Assembly: GCA_934572535.1 (NCBI GenBank)
Contig: CAKTLJ010000010.1
Location: 5,979 to 69,978, forward strand
Direction of reading: 5' to 3'
Length of the DNA stretch: 64,000 nucleotides
Source of the DNA: an uncultured Eubacteriales bacterium
GTDB taxonomy: Bacteria; Bacillota; Clostridia; Oscillospirales; Oscillospiraceae
Made by a program: the position numbers and the translations under genes. Positions within the stretch are counted from its first letter, which is position 1, and each line of letters begins with the position of its first letter. Shown here in pieces: positions 1 to 8,031 of the stretch. The notes beneath the pieces were generated by a model. The model was given only the letters and a program-made list of their open reading frames with translations, had not been told where the DNA came from and did no database searches.

Positions 1-353
1 CGGCCATTACCGGCGGCAACCTGACCATCATGCTGATCGTCATCATCTGGCTGTCCGCCATCGCCTCTGCCTTTGTGGATAACATCCCCTTCGCCGCCAC
101 TATGGTGCCCGTCATCAACTCGCTGTCGGTGAGCATGGGCGTGCCCCTGGATACCCTGGCCTGGACGCTGGCCATAGGTACTGACGTCGGCGGCAGCGCC
201 ACTCCCATCGGGGCCTCGGCCAACGTGGCGGGGATCTCCATCGCCGCCCGAGACGGCCATCCCATCACCTGGGGCCGCTACTGCAAGTATTCTGCACCGG
301 CCTCCCTCATGGTCATCGCCCTGAGTATGGTCATAATTCTCCTCCGCTACTGA
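1..353 (+). CDS. SLC13-type (DASS/ArsB-like) permease, C-terminal part
   Basis: The reading frame is open from the first base and ends at TGA 351-353, so only about the last 117 residues are present. They contain two hydrophobic segments and the conserved signature SAFVDNIPFAATMVP followed by IGASANVAG, typical of the ion transporter superfamily that includes SLC13 sodium/dicarboxylate carriers and ArsB. The protein would be a polytopic inner-membrane carrier. The next gene (549-1899) encodes a close paralogue of the same segment, so this is a tandem pair. The substrate cannot be told from this part; a dicarboxylate or citrate is a family-based guess. The start lies outside the window. Confidence 0.8.
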   Translation, partial: AITGGNLTIMLIVIIWLSAIASAFVDNIPFAATMVPVINSLSVSMGVPLDTLAWTLAIGTDVGGSATPIGASANVAGISIAARDGHPITWGRYCKYSAPASLMVIALSMVIILLRY

Positions 354-363
354 GCGCGGATCT

Positions 364-403
364 CCGGGGTTTCGGCACAGTTGTGCTGAAACCCCGGTTT
401 TTC
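364..403 (+). terminator. Intrinsic terminator after the first permease
   Basis: CCGGGGTTTC and GAAACCCCGG pair perfectly around an inner GCAC/GTGC stem, followed by a run of T. It closes the transcript of the partial permease gene. Confidence 0.85.
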
Positions 404-439
404 TTTCCACAAATCTGCGTTTCGACCGAGAAAAAGTTT

Positions 440-468
440 TGTCTCTTTCCTGTCCATATAGTATAATG
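440..468 (+). promoter_or_regulatory. Sigma-A promoter for the second permease
   Basis: TTGTCT (440-445), 17-base spacer, TATAAT (463-468). It lies about 80 bases before the ATG at 549, so the second permease has its own transcription unit. Confidence 0.65.
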
Positions 469-548
469 ATATCTGCTGTATTGACCGCGCGGCGGTCTGT
501 TTTCGGGGCAGCGCCCCGCCCATTCTTTCTTCAACATCGGAGGGTCCT

Positions 549-1899
549 ATGCTCAGTCAGATCCTAGCCATCGCCATCGCCGTTGTCATGTTCATCCTGG
601 TCCTCTGGGGCAAGTATCCCCGGCATTTGGTCACGCTGTCTGCTGGGGGGCTGATGATCGTGTTGGTCTTTCTGCTGTCCATGGGCAGTCCTGCCGCCGT
701 GTGGGAGGCCCTGAGTGTGAACAGCTTTTTGAAGTTTGAGTTCTGGTTTTCCCACATCGGCATCACCGAGTTCAACACCGGCATCAACTGGAGCACCGTC
801 CTCTTTCTGACCGGCATGATGATCATGGCGGAGGAGATGAGCGACGCAGGCTTCTTCGACTGGATCAGTCTCTGGCTGGCGCAGAGGGTTCGCTTCCGGC
901 CCCTTCCGCTGCTGGTGTGCTTCATGGTTTTGTCGGCGCTGCTGGCCATGTTTGTGGACAGCGTCACGGTGATCCTCTTTGTGGTGGTGGCGACCATCCG
1001 TCTGGCCCACTTTTTGAAATTTGATCCGGTCCCTCTTGTGCTGGCGGAGATCTTTTCCGCCAACCTGGGGGGCGCGGCTACCATGAGCGGCGATCCCCCC
1101 AACATCATTCTGGGCACGTCCCTGGGCCTGGGCTTCTGGGACTTCATCCGAAACAACGGCGTCATCTGTCTGGCGGGCTTCGCGGTGGTGCTGGTCTACT
1201 TTGCCCTGGTCTTCCGCACCAAGCTGGGGCCGGGGATCGGCGCGGCCGCGCCGGAGCTGCTGGACCTGAATCCCGGGGACGTCATCCCCAACCGGGCGCG
1301 GTTCCGGGAGAGCGTTCTCATTTTTTCCGGGGTCATCCTGCTCATCATGACCCATAGCGTCACCGGCCTCACCGTGCCCACCATCGGCCTCATGGCAGCG
1401 GCGCTGACCCTGGCTTCCACCAAGTATCCCAAGGCGCTGCTGAAGCTGGTGGACTGGAAGACCATCGGGTTTATCATCGGTCTCTTTCTGGTGGCCAGCG
1501 GCCTGGAGCAGACCCATGTGCTGGATGGACTGGCCAATGTTCTGGCCGGCCTCAGCGGGGGGCGACCACCTCTGGATGGTGGTGGTCCTGATCTGGTTCA
1601 CAGCCCTCTGCTCTGCCTTTGTGGACAACATCCCCATGGCCACCATCATGGTGCCGGTGATCCTCTCCCTGTCCTCCAGCCTGGGGATGGATCTGAACAC
1701 CCTGGCCTGGACCATGTCCAAGGGGACGGACATCGGCGGCATTGCCACCCCCATCGGGGCCTCGGCCAACGTGGCGGGCCTGACCATCGCCGCCCGGGAG
1801 GGCCACCCCATCAGCTGGAGACGCTATTGCAAGTACATCATGCCCGTGGCGCTTCTGGTGCTGGTGATGAGTATGCTGATCCTCCTCACTGCGCACTAA
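549..1899 (+). pseudogene. SLC13-type permease interrupted by a +1 frameshift
   Basis: ATG 549 follows a GGAGGG ribosome binding site. The first about 338 residues form a multi-span permease with ANLGGAATMSGDPPNIILG, the SLC13/ArsB half-site. At the six-G run 1557-1562 the frame is lost: the upstream frame continues into Pro/Gly/His-rich nonsense, while the expected sequence (DHLWM, then SAFVDNIPMATIMVP and IGASANVAG) resumes one frame later and ends at TAA 1897-1899. Removing one G would restore a protein of about 449 residues closely resembling the upstream paralogue. The cause could be a real inactivating indel, phase variation in the G run, or a sequencing error. If restored it would be a polytopic anion or dicarboxylate carrier. 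Confidence 0.8.
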
Positions 1900-1904
1900 A
1901 GCAC

Positions 1905-1938
1905 GAAAAAAACTCCCTCATCGAGAGGGAGTTTTTTG
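1905..1938. terminator. Bidirectional terminator between the permease and the antiporter
   Basis: AAAACTCCCTC and GAGGGAGTTTT pair around a short loop, with A and T runs on both sides. It serves the convergent genes ending at 1899 and 1956. Confidence 0.9.
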
Positions 1939-1955
1939 CTTGCAGATCCAGTTTT

Positions 1956-3197
1956 TTAGGATTTGGCGCTCTGTTCGAGCGGCGTTTGGGGACTTTTGTG
2001 GTGTGGGTCACGGAACACCAGCTTCAGCAGGATGGGGGTGATGATGGTGGTGATGACGACCACGACCAGGACCGGGCCGAAGAGCTCGGTGTTGATCAGG
2101 CCCAGGTCCGCGCCCTTGGTGGCGACGATCAGGGCCACCTCGCCGCGGGAGATCATGCCCACGCCGATTTGCAGAGATTCCCGATTGCTGTATTTGCAGA
2201 CCTTGGCGCCCAGGCCGCAGCCGACCATCTTGGACAGGACGGCCACCACGGTCAAGACCAGGGCAAAGAGCAGGATGTGGGTGGTCATGTGTTTCACCTC
2301 TACCTGTAGGCCGATGCTGGCAAAGAAGACAGGGGAGAGGTAGAGGAAGGAGATGGACTCAAAGTTGGTGGTCAAATAGGAGGTGCGCTTCCCCGTGGTG
2401 GAGTTGGCGATCATCAGACCGGCCACGAAGGCGCCGGTGATGTCGGTGACGCCGAAGACCGCCTCTGCGATGTAGGAGAAGAGCAGGCAGAAGACGAAGG
2501 CCACGATCACGTGCTGGGTGCGGTTTTCGTCGGTCTTTCCGGTCCACCATCCGTAGACGCGGATAAAGGCCAGGCCTGCCGTAATGGCGAAGACGAAGAA
2601 GAGAAAGATCTTCAGCAGCACCCAGGCCACGTTCACGGAGGAATCGGCAAAGCTGGTGACGATGGTCAGGGCGATGATGCCCAGCACGTCGTCAATGATG
2701 GCCGCGCCCAGGATGGCGCTGCCCACGGGGCCGCGCAGCTTGCCCATTTCCCGCAAGGTCTCCACGGTGATGCTCACCGAGGTGGCTGTGAGGATGATGC
2801 CCAGGAAGATGTTCTGGAGCATCAGGGTGCCCTCCGGACCGCCGGTGTTGTTGACCAGCAGCGCCGGGTCGTTGAAGTAGAGGCCAACCAAGAAGCCGCC
2901 CGCCAGCGGGATGAGGACGCCGACGAGAGCGATGAGGAAGGAGGCCTTGCCGCTGCGCTTGAGTTCGTGGATGTCGGTCTCCATACCGGAGGTGAACATC
3001 AGAACGATGACGCCCAGATTGGCTGTGGTTTTCAGGAAATCCGTTTCCTGGATGATGCCAAACACGGCGGGACCAAGCAGAAGACCAGCCACCAAAGCGC
3101 CCACCACCTGGGGCATCCGGAAGCGCTGAGAGAAGAGTCCCAGGACCTTCGTGCAGAGCAGGATGAGGGCTAGATCCAAAAGATACTTATAGGCCAT
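1956..3197 (-). CDS. CPA2-family cation/proton antiporter
   Basis: A 413-residue membrane protein of about 12 hydrophobic segments, with the Na+/H+ exchanger (Kef/NapA-type) features LVAGLLLGPAVFG near residue 40, a GAAIIDDVLGI motif (the paired Asp of the ion site) near 165, and SRGEVALIVATKG near 360. It would exchange a monovalent cation for protons across the cytoplasmic membrane. No RCK/TrkA-N domain follows, so it is the short form. ATG 3197 is preferred over the in-frame GTG at 3206, because the AGAGGTGG ribosome site sits 5 bases before 3197 and would overlap the GTG. It stands alone between its own promoter and a shared terminator. Whether Na+ or K+ is transported is not visible. Confidence 0.85.
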   Translation of the reverse strand: MAYKYLLDLALILLCTKVLGLFSQRFRMPQVVGALVAGLLLGPAVFGIIQETDFLKTTANLGVIVLMFTSGMETDIHELKRSGKASFLIALVGVLIPLAGGFLVGLYFNDPALLVNNTGGPEGTLMLQNIFLGIILTATSVSITVETLREMGKLRGPVGSAILGAAIIDDVLGIIALTIVTSFADSSVNVAWVLLKIFLFFVFAITAGLAFIRVYGWWTGKTDENRTQHVIVAFVFCLLFSYIAEAVFGVTDITGAFVAGLMIANSTTGKRTSYLTTNFESISFLYLSPVFFASIGLQVEVKHMTTHILLFALVLTVVAVLSKMVGCGLGAKVCKYSNRESLQIGVGMISRGEVALIVATKGADLGLINTELFGPVLVVVVITTIITPILLKLVFRDPHHKSPQTPLEQSAKS

Positions 3198-3253
3198 TAC
3201 AGCCACCTCTTTTCTTGGAAAGTGCGAAAGGAAGGGGTTCCAACGATAAGAGT

Positions 3254-3282
3254 ATTATATGCCCGTGGTCCCTAAATAGCAA
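3254..3282 (-). promoter_or_regulatory. Promoter for the antiporter
   Basis: On the minus strand TTGCTA (3282-3277), 17-base spacer, TATAAT (3259-3254), about 57 bases before the chosen ATG. Confidence 0.65.
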
Positions 3283-3338
3283 TCATTTCTTCGTTTTTCT
3301 TCCAGTTTTTACAGAAGCGGGAAAGTGTGAATCCTGAC

Positions 3339-4562
3339 TTATTTGCCCGCGTCGGCCAGGGTGAGGGCCTGATCGGTGTTGAAGGAGTAGGTCTGCCCGT
3401 CCGTGGTGAGGATGATGGAACCGCTCTTTCCGGTTCCGTAGACGGTGGTCCCCTGGTCAAAGAGGCGCTGGAGGGCTTTGCGGGTGGGGTGATGGTACGA
3501 ATTCCCCACCAGGTAAGAGACCACGGCGTATTCAGGCTGTACCACCTCCAAGAATTCTTTGCAGGTGGAGGAGGAGGAGCCGTGGTGGGCCACCTTCAGC
3601 ACATCGACGTCCCCGAAGAGGGACAGGGAGGCGCGTTCCGCGTTCTGGGAGATGTCTCCGGTGAAGAGGACGGTCACGTTCCCGCAGATGAGCTGACAGA
3701 CCACACTGCTGTCGTTGGGCGTGGTCCAGGCGTCGCCGGTCTCGATCACCGACAGGACCGCGTCCGGCCCCAGGGGGATCACCCGGTCCTCGTCGAAGGA
3801 GAGGGTGCAGTTGGGCTCTGCCTGGACGGCGGCCCAATAGCGCTGATAGGTTTTGGTGGTGGCAGTGTAGCCGCTGTCGATGACCTCATTGACCTGGAAG
3901 GCGGCCAGGACCTTGGCCAGTCCGCCGATGTGGTCCGCGTCGGGATGGGTGGCGATGAGGTAGTCCAGGGGACCGTCCACATAGGAGGACAGGTAGGAGA
4001 CGACCGTGTTCCCGGCTTTGTTGTCTCCGCCGTCGATGAGGACTTCCGTCTGGCCGTAGTCAATGAGGATGGAATCGCCCTGGCCCACGTCGATGAAGTG
4101 GACCCGGAGTACGGGGTCGCCGGTGGTCACCGATACGCAGCGGGCATCGTTGTTCCAGGCGACCTGGGCGCCGAAGGCCTCCAGCACGGCGCGGATGGGC
4201 AGGTAGGTGCGGTCGTTGACGATGATGGAGGTGGTGTCGATGGGTACCCGTTCCCCGTCCACCTGGATGTAGGCCTGTCCTATGGGGACCCGGACGGTGA
4301 CGTTGTCCTTTTCCGCGATGGCGGTGCGGGTGGCGTCCTCCCAGGAGACGGTACAGCCAAAGGTCTCCAGGGTCTTGCGGAAGGGGACCTGGGTGCGGTT
4401 GGCGCTGTCGATGAAGGGGTAGCCGTAGGTGTTGTCAAAGACCACGGCCTCTCCGTCGATGGTGACCCGCACAGGCTCCACGGCCGAAGCGGGAAGGACG
4501 ATCAGGGCGCAGAGCAGGGAGGAGGCCAGAAGGAACTGCGCGAATTTTTTCCAGTTGATCAT
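3339..4562 (-). CDS. Secreted metallo-beta-lactamase-fold hydrolase with copper amine oxidase-like N-terminal domain
   Basis: 407 residues. An N-terminal signal peptide (about 1-27, ending in an ASA site) is followed by a copper amine oxidase-like domain (about 30-145, two repeats typical of surface proteins in Firmicutes). The rest is an MBL-fold domain of the ComEC/Rec2 C-terminal type: HFIDVGQGDS, ATHPDADHIGG (metal-binding HxxxDH), FTGDIS and VAHHGSS. It is probably exported and cell-wall associated, acting as a phosphodiesterase or nuclease, but the substrate is unknown. ATG 4562 has AGGAGG 8 bases upstream, and that site lies in the last codons of the CYTH gene, so the two genes are translationally close and co-transcribed. 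Confidence 0.82.
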   Translation of the reverse strand: MINWKKFAQFLLASSLLCALIVLPASAVEPVRVTIDGEAVVFDNTYGYPFIDSANRTQVPFRKTLETFGCTVSWEDATRTAIAEKDNVTVRVPIGQAYIQVDGERVPIDTTSIIVNDRTYLPIRAVLEAFGAQVAWNNDARCVSVTTGDPVLRVHFIDVGQGDSILIDYGQTEVLIDGGDNKAGNTVVSYLSSYVDGPLDYLIATHPDADHIGGLAKVLAAFQVNEVIDSGYTATTKTYQRYWAAVQAEPNCTLSFDEDRVIPLGPDAVLSVIETGDAWTTPNDSSVVCQLICGNVTVLFTGDISQNAERASLSLFGDVDVLKVAHHGSSSSTCKEFLEVVQPEYAVVSYLVGNSYHHPTRKALQRLFDQGTTVYGTGKSGSIILTTDGQTYSFNTDQALTLADAGK

Positions 4563-4567
4563 GGGGC

Positions 4568-5062
4568 TTACCTCCTGTTTGCCAGGGCGGCATTTTTGTA
4601 GGAATCGTCGTCGGTGACCTCTTTCCGGAGTTTGATCTGGGGCGGGAGCGCGACGGGGGCGTTCTCCGCGTCCAGTTCGATCTCCAGAATGGCCTGGTCC
4701 TGCCAGAAGGGGTAGAGGTCGATCTCCAGAACCTGCCCCTGGTAGGGCAGGAGCCAGCGCGTTTTACGCAGCGTGACTTTCGTGGGGTCGGCCTGAGAGA
4801 GGAAGGCTTCGTATTCCTCCCGCGAGACGATGCGCTCGACCTCCTCCCGCGAGACGGCGGAAACGCTCCGCTTGGTGGTGTGATAGTAGAGGGAGTTCCC
4901 TCCCTCCGACCAGTGCCGGACCCGGACCTCCTCGCCGGGCTGGGCAGTGAGATAGGTCTGGACGATCTCGGCCTCCCTGCTGCCGGGCCAGGCGGCCAGC
5001 CAGGCCGGGTCAGGGCGGTCGATCAAAAATTTTCGTTCGATTTCCATGCGTGTTTCGGGCAT
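4568..5062 (-). CDS. CYTH-domain triphosphatase-like protein
   Basis: 164 residues beginning MPETRMEIERKFLID; the EIERKF segment is the ExExK metal/phosphate signature of the CYTH tunnel fold (class IV adenylate cyclase, thiamine triphosphatase and inorganic triphosphatase). Basic and acidic strands alternate as expected (RVRH, LRKTRW, EIDLYPFW, ILEIELD). It likely hydrolyses a triphosphate in the cytoplasm; a cyclase role is possible but less common in Firmicutes. ATG 5062 is chosen because GCGAGGG lies just upstream and family homology begins there; the open frame runs on to 5236 but upstream residues look non-coding and cross the spoIVB terminator. It is the first gene of a pair with the MBL hydrolase. 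Confidence 0.8.
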   Translation of the reverse strand: MPETRMEIERKFLIDRPDPAWLAAWPGSREAEIVQTYLTAQPGEEVRVRHWSEGGNSLYYHTTKRSVSAVSREEVERIVSREEYEAFLSQADPTKVTLRKTRWLLPYQGQVLEIDLYPFWQDQAILEIELDAENAPVALPPQIKLRKEVTDDDSYKNAALANRR

Positions 5063-5118
5063 AGCGGATCCCTCGCCTTCCATGTTTTTTGATAGTATAC
5101 CACAAGCGGGGCAAGAAA

Positions 5119-5146
5119 GAAACAGCCCGCGCTGGCGGGCTGTTTC
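5119..5146 (-). terminator. Terminator after spoIVB
   Basis: GAAACAGCCCGC and GCGGGCTGTTTC form a perfect 12-bp stem with a 4-base loop, followed on the minus strand by TTTCTTTCTT. It separates spoIVB from the CYTH gene. Confidence 0.85.
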
Positions 5147-5159
5147 GCGGCTGTTTTGG

Positions 5160-6233
5160 TCAGGCCTCTTCTGCGGCTTCCAGCATGTGCTGGGCAAAGA
5201 TACCATACCCCCGGTCGGCGTGGTCGATGAGCACATGGGTCACGGCGCCCACCATCGTTCCGTCCTGGAGAATTGGCGAACCGCTCATGCCCTGCACGAT
5301 CCCGCCGGTCCGGTCCAGCAGACGCTGGTCGGTCACCTTCAGCATCAGGTCCCGGGTGTCGGACGCATCGTGAAAGACCTTCAGGATCTCCACGGTATAC
5401 TCCTCCACGGTGCTGCCCTCCACATTGGCCAGAATGGTGGCAGGGCCTTCGTGGACATTCTTGGGTTTGGCCACGGGGAGCGGCTGGCCGGAGAGGAGCT
5501 TGGGGTCACGCATGTGGCCGAACACACCGCTTTTGGTGTTGGCATAGAGCCTCCCCAGGTCAGTCCCGGAAGAAAAGGTCCCCCGGAGCTCTCCGGGGCG
5601 GCCGTCCATCCCCTTGACCACCCCCGCGATGGAGGTCGCGGTGACGCCTCCGGACTGGAGGGTCATGAGCACCGAGGTGTCCACGTCGTTGATGCCGTGG
5701 CCCAGGGTGCCGAAGAGGCCGGTGGAGGGCTCTACGAAGGTCAGGGTGCCGATCCCGGCCATGGAGTCCCGGATCCAGGCCCCCAGCTTATAGGCCCCGT
5801 CGGTGGAGCAGTGGGCGGCCTTGGTGGTCATCTCCAGATCCTTTTCCTGTCGGCGGACGGAGAGGGCCATCTCCTGGCCGTCCAGCGCCTGGAGGATGGT
5901 CTGGACCGCCTCGATGGAGTCCACCCGTTCCTCGTTGATATGGGTGATGACATCCCCCTCCTGAAGCCCGCAGGCCTTGGCCGGGGAGGCCAGCCCCTGG
6001 TTGGTGGAGATGTCGGACAGGCCGACGACCAGTACGCCTTGGGAAAAGAGCTTGATGCCCACTGCCTGGCCCAGCGGGATCACATAGCGCGTGTCATGGT
6101 CCCGGACCATTTCCGCGGCACTGGCCCCGGGCGTCAGGGAAAGCGCGGTCACCACGGCGGCCAGCAGCAGGAGAAGAGAGCGAAAGAGCCACGCCAAGGG
6201 GGCCGGCCCGTGGCGCTCTTTGGTGTCCTGCAA
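5160..6233 (-). CDS. spoIVB: SpoIVB serine peptidase (sporulation checkpoint protease)
   Basis: In the forespore SpoIVB is secreted into the intermembrane space and cleaves SpoIVFA, allowing pro-sigma-K processing. The protein has an N-terminal membrane segment (LLLLLAAVVTALSL), a PDZ domain (IKLFSQGVLVVG to LSVRRQ) and the S55 peptidase domain with GTLGHGI (catalytic His) and the Ser motif GIVQGMSGSPI. The track-like open frame could begin at GTG 6290, but no ribosome site precedes it; TTG 6233 has GGGGGTGA 6 bases upstream and gives 357 residues. It stands apart from recN and spo0A, its usual neighbours. The function is confident; the start is less so. Confidence 0.88.
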   Translation of the reverse strand: MQDTKERHGPAPLAWLFRSLLLLLAAVVTALSLTPGASAAEMVRDHDTRYVIPLGQAVGIKLFSQGVLVVGLSDISTNQGLASPAKACGLQEGDVITHINEERVDSIEAVQTILQALDGQEMALSVRRQEKDLEMTTKAAHCSTDGAYKLGAWIRDSMAGIGTLTFVEPSTGLFGTLGHGINDVDTSVLMTLQSGGVTATSIAGVVKGMDGRPGELRGTFSSGTDLGRLYANTKSGVFGHMRDPKLLSGQPLPVAKPKNVHEGPATILANVEGSTVEEYTVEILKVFHDASDTRDLMLKVTDQRLLDRTGGIVQGMSGSPILQDGTMVGAVTHVLIDHADRGYGIFAQHMLEAAEEA

Positions 6234-6388
6234 GAAATCACCCCCGGTTTCATAAAAATGGGTTTCATAGTGTGCGCACAAATGGCGCACGATTAGTTAT
6301 GGCCGTTTTTTCGCGAAAAAGCCCCGGCAATGATACACAGTCTTTCCTTGGAAGAGGCTGGTTGACGACCTCGGACGCGGCCTGTCTC

Positions 6389-6417
6389 TTGCTTTTTGAC
6401 GAAGGGTTTGCTATCAT
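6389..6417 (+). promoter_or_regulatory. Promoter for the TSCPD gene
   Basis: TTGCTT (6389-6394), 17-base spacer, TATCAT (6412-6417), 36 bases before the TTG start at 6454. Confidence 0.55.
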
Positions 6418-6453
6418 GTCACGTGATATACCGATAGAAAGGAAGAAACCCCA

Positions 6454-6717
6454 TTGACCATTCAGTATAAACCCAAGGGCGTATGTTCCCAGCTGATGAA
6501 CGTGAAGATCGAGGAGGGCGTGATCCGGGAGATCCAGGTCCTGGGCGGATGCAGCGGCAACCTCCAGGGCATTTCCAAGCTGCTGCCCGGCATGAAGGCA
6601 GAGGACGCCATCCAGCGCATGGCAGGCATCCGGTGCGGCAGCAAGGCGACCTCTTGCCCTGACCAGCTGTCCAAGGCGCTGCGCATCGCCCTGGACGAGG
6701 AAGCCAAGCGGGCCTGA
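6454..6717 (+). CDS. TSCPD-domain protein (TIGR03905-like)
   Basis: An 87-residue protein with KGVCSQLM, a central GGCSGNLQGIS and a C-terminal CGSKATSCPDQLSKAL, which is the TSCPD signature found at the C-terminus of some class II ribonucleotide reductases and as free-standing small proteins in Clostridia. The three cysteine-containing motifs suggest metal binding. The start is TTG 6454, supported by GAAAGGAAG 8 bases upstream and by family length. It is a single-gene unit facing mreB. The molecular function of the free-standing form is not known to me. Confidence 0.78.
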   Translation: MTIQYKPKGVCSQLMNVKIEEGVIREIQVLGGCSGNLQGISKLLPGMKAEDAIQRMAGIRCGSKATSCPDQLSKALRIALDEEAKRA

Positions 6718-6814
6718 GCGGCTGTTTTTTTCAAGATGGTACGAGACTGCCCCAAAAGACGCGCAGAGTTCGCGGCCCGCAGGACCTGCGCGCGGCAGCC
6801 TGCCATCCCCCTCT

Positions 6815-6875
6815 GTCGGAAAAGGCGCAGCCTTTTTCGACAAGCTGAGGCGGTGGAGCGTCACGCTCCACCGCC
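6815..6875. terminator. Two adjacent hairpins between convergent genes
   Basis: TGTCGGAAAAGG/CCTTTTTCGACA (6815-6843, one wobble pair) is followed at once by GGCGGTGGAGCG/CGCTCCACCGCC (6849-6875, perfect). They lie between the ends of the TSCPD gene and the mreB-like gene and probably end both transcripts. There is no strong T run, so a repeat-element (REP-like) origin is also possible. Confidence 0.55.
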
Positions 6876-6883
6876 TGTGCCGT

Positions 6884-7936
6884 TTATAGCGGGCCCACCT
6901 GCCGACGGCGGGCGAACTGCATGGGACCCTCCTGCCGTCCGTGCAGCTGGGATAAGCTTTTTTCCAGCCCCAGCACGGTGCAGAGGGCAGGCTCTTCCGC
7001 CACGGTCACCGGAATGCCGGTGGCCTCCGCCAGCAGCCTGTCCAGCCCCCGCAGAAGGCTGCCGCCTCCGGTGAGAAGGATGCCGCCCTTGGCCACGTCG
7101 GTGGCAAGCTCCGGCGGGGTGTGCTCCAGCGCCCGCTGGACCCCGGCCAGGAGCTTGTCCGCCGTGGAGGCGAAGGCCTCGGCGGTCTCCTCCGAGCGGA
7201 TGCTGACCTTCCGGGGAAGGCCGGAGGCCAAACACCGTCCCTTGATCTCCATGGTCTGGCTTTCCTCTGCGGCCCCCACCCAGCCGATGGTCTCCTTGAT
7301 CCTTTCGGCGGTGCACAGGCCCAGGAGAAGGTCGTGCTTCTGCCGGACGTATTGGATGAGGGCTTCGTTGAGCGCGTCTCCGCCCACGGGCAGACAGGCG
7401 GCCGCCACCACGCCGTCCAGGGAGAGTACGGCGGCGTCGGTGACACCGGCGCCCAGGTCCACCACCAGGGAGCCCTCGGGGCGGGCGACGTCGATCCCGG
7501 CCCCCAGGGCGGCGGCCAGGGGCGACTCCATCAGATAGACCCGTTTCGCCCCGGCTTGCAGCCCGGCCTCCACCACGGCCCGCTCCTCGACCTCGGAGAT
7601 CGCCGAAGGGACCCCGATGAGGAGCCGGGGCCTTGCCAGCCGCCCGCCCAGGGCCTGTTTCAGAAAGGACTGGAGCATGGCCTGGGCTATGGTGAAGTCG
7701 GAAACGACGCCCTTGGCCAGGGGACGGACGGCCAGAAGCTGCCCGGGGGTGCGGCCCAGCATTTCGCGGGCGGCGTGTCCCACCTGGAGGACGTCTCCGC
7801 TTTGTCGGTCCACGGCCGCTACAGCGGGCTCCACCAGGACCGGACCCTTGCCCTTTACCGCAATTCGGACCCAGGCGGTGCCCAGGTCAATGGCCACATC
7901 CCGGCCCAAACCGCTGCCTTGAAACATCTTGCGCAT
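6884..7936 (-). CDS. mreB: MreB/Mbl-family actin-like rod-shape protein
   Basis: 350 residues, the usual MreB length. Actin-fold nucleotide motifs are present: phosphate-1 (VAIDLGTAWVRI near residue 14), the MreB-specific block MLGRTPGQLLAVRPL, phosphate-2 (VVDLGAGVTDAAVLS near 165) and the adenosine loop (LLTGGGSLLRG near 290). It would polymerise under the membrane and guide peptidoglycan synthesis with RodA/PBP2-type enzymes such as the pair at 26.9-30.3 kb. mreC and mreD are not adjacent, so this could be a second paralogue (Mbl or MreBH type). ATG 7936 has AAGGGGCGA upstream; the open frame continuing to 8005 crosses a terminator and is discarded. Confidence 0.85.
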   Translation of the reverse strand: MRKMFQGSGLGRDVAIDLGTAWVRIAVKGKGPVLVEPAVAAVDRQSGDVLQVGHAAREMLGRTPGQLLAVRPLAKGVVSDFTIAQAMLQSFLKQALGGRLARPRLLIGVPSAISEVEERAVVEAGLQAGAKRVYLMESPLAAALGAGIDVARPEGSLVVDLGAGVTDAAVLSLDGVVAAACLPVGGDALNEALIQYVRQKHDLLLGLCTAERIKETIGWVGAAEESQTMEIKGRCLASGLPRKVSIRSEETAEAFASTADKLLAGVQRALEHTPPELATDVAKGGILLTGGGSLLRGLDRLLAEATGIPVTVAEEPALCTVLGLEKSLSQLHGRQEGPMQFARRRQVGPL

Positions 7937-7986
7937 GGTATCTTCGCCCCTTCTCTTTGATCGTGTTGTAAGAAGGATAGTACAAA

Positions 7987-8030
7987 CAACGGGAGAGTTT
8001 CCCACGAACGGTGGGGAAACGCTCCCGTTG
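7987..8030 (-). terminator. Terminator of the radC-comF operon
   Basis: CAACGGGAG..GTTTCCCAC and GTGGGGAAAC..CTCCCGTTG form a long stem with a 5-base loop right after the comF stop codon, separating it from the mreB-like gene. Confidence 0.8.
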
Positions 8031-8031
8031 T

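Noticed and set aside
1552..1899. Programmed frameshift in the second SLC13 gene
   Set aside because: A +1 shift at a plain G run, without a stop or stimulatory element beside it, is less likely than an indel; kept as a broken gene.
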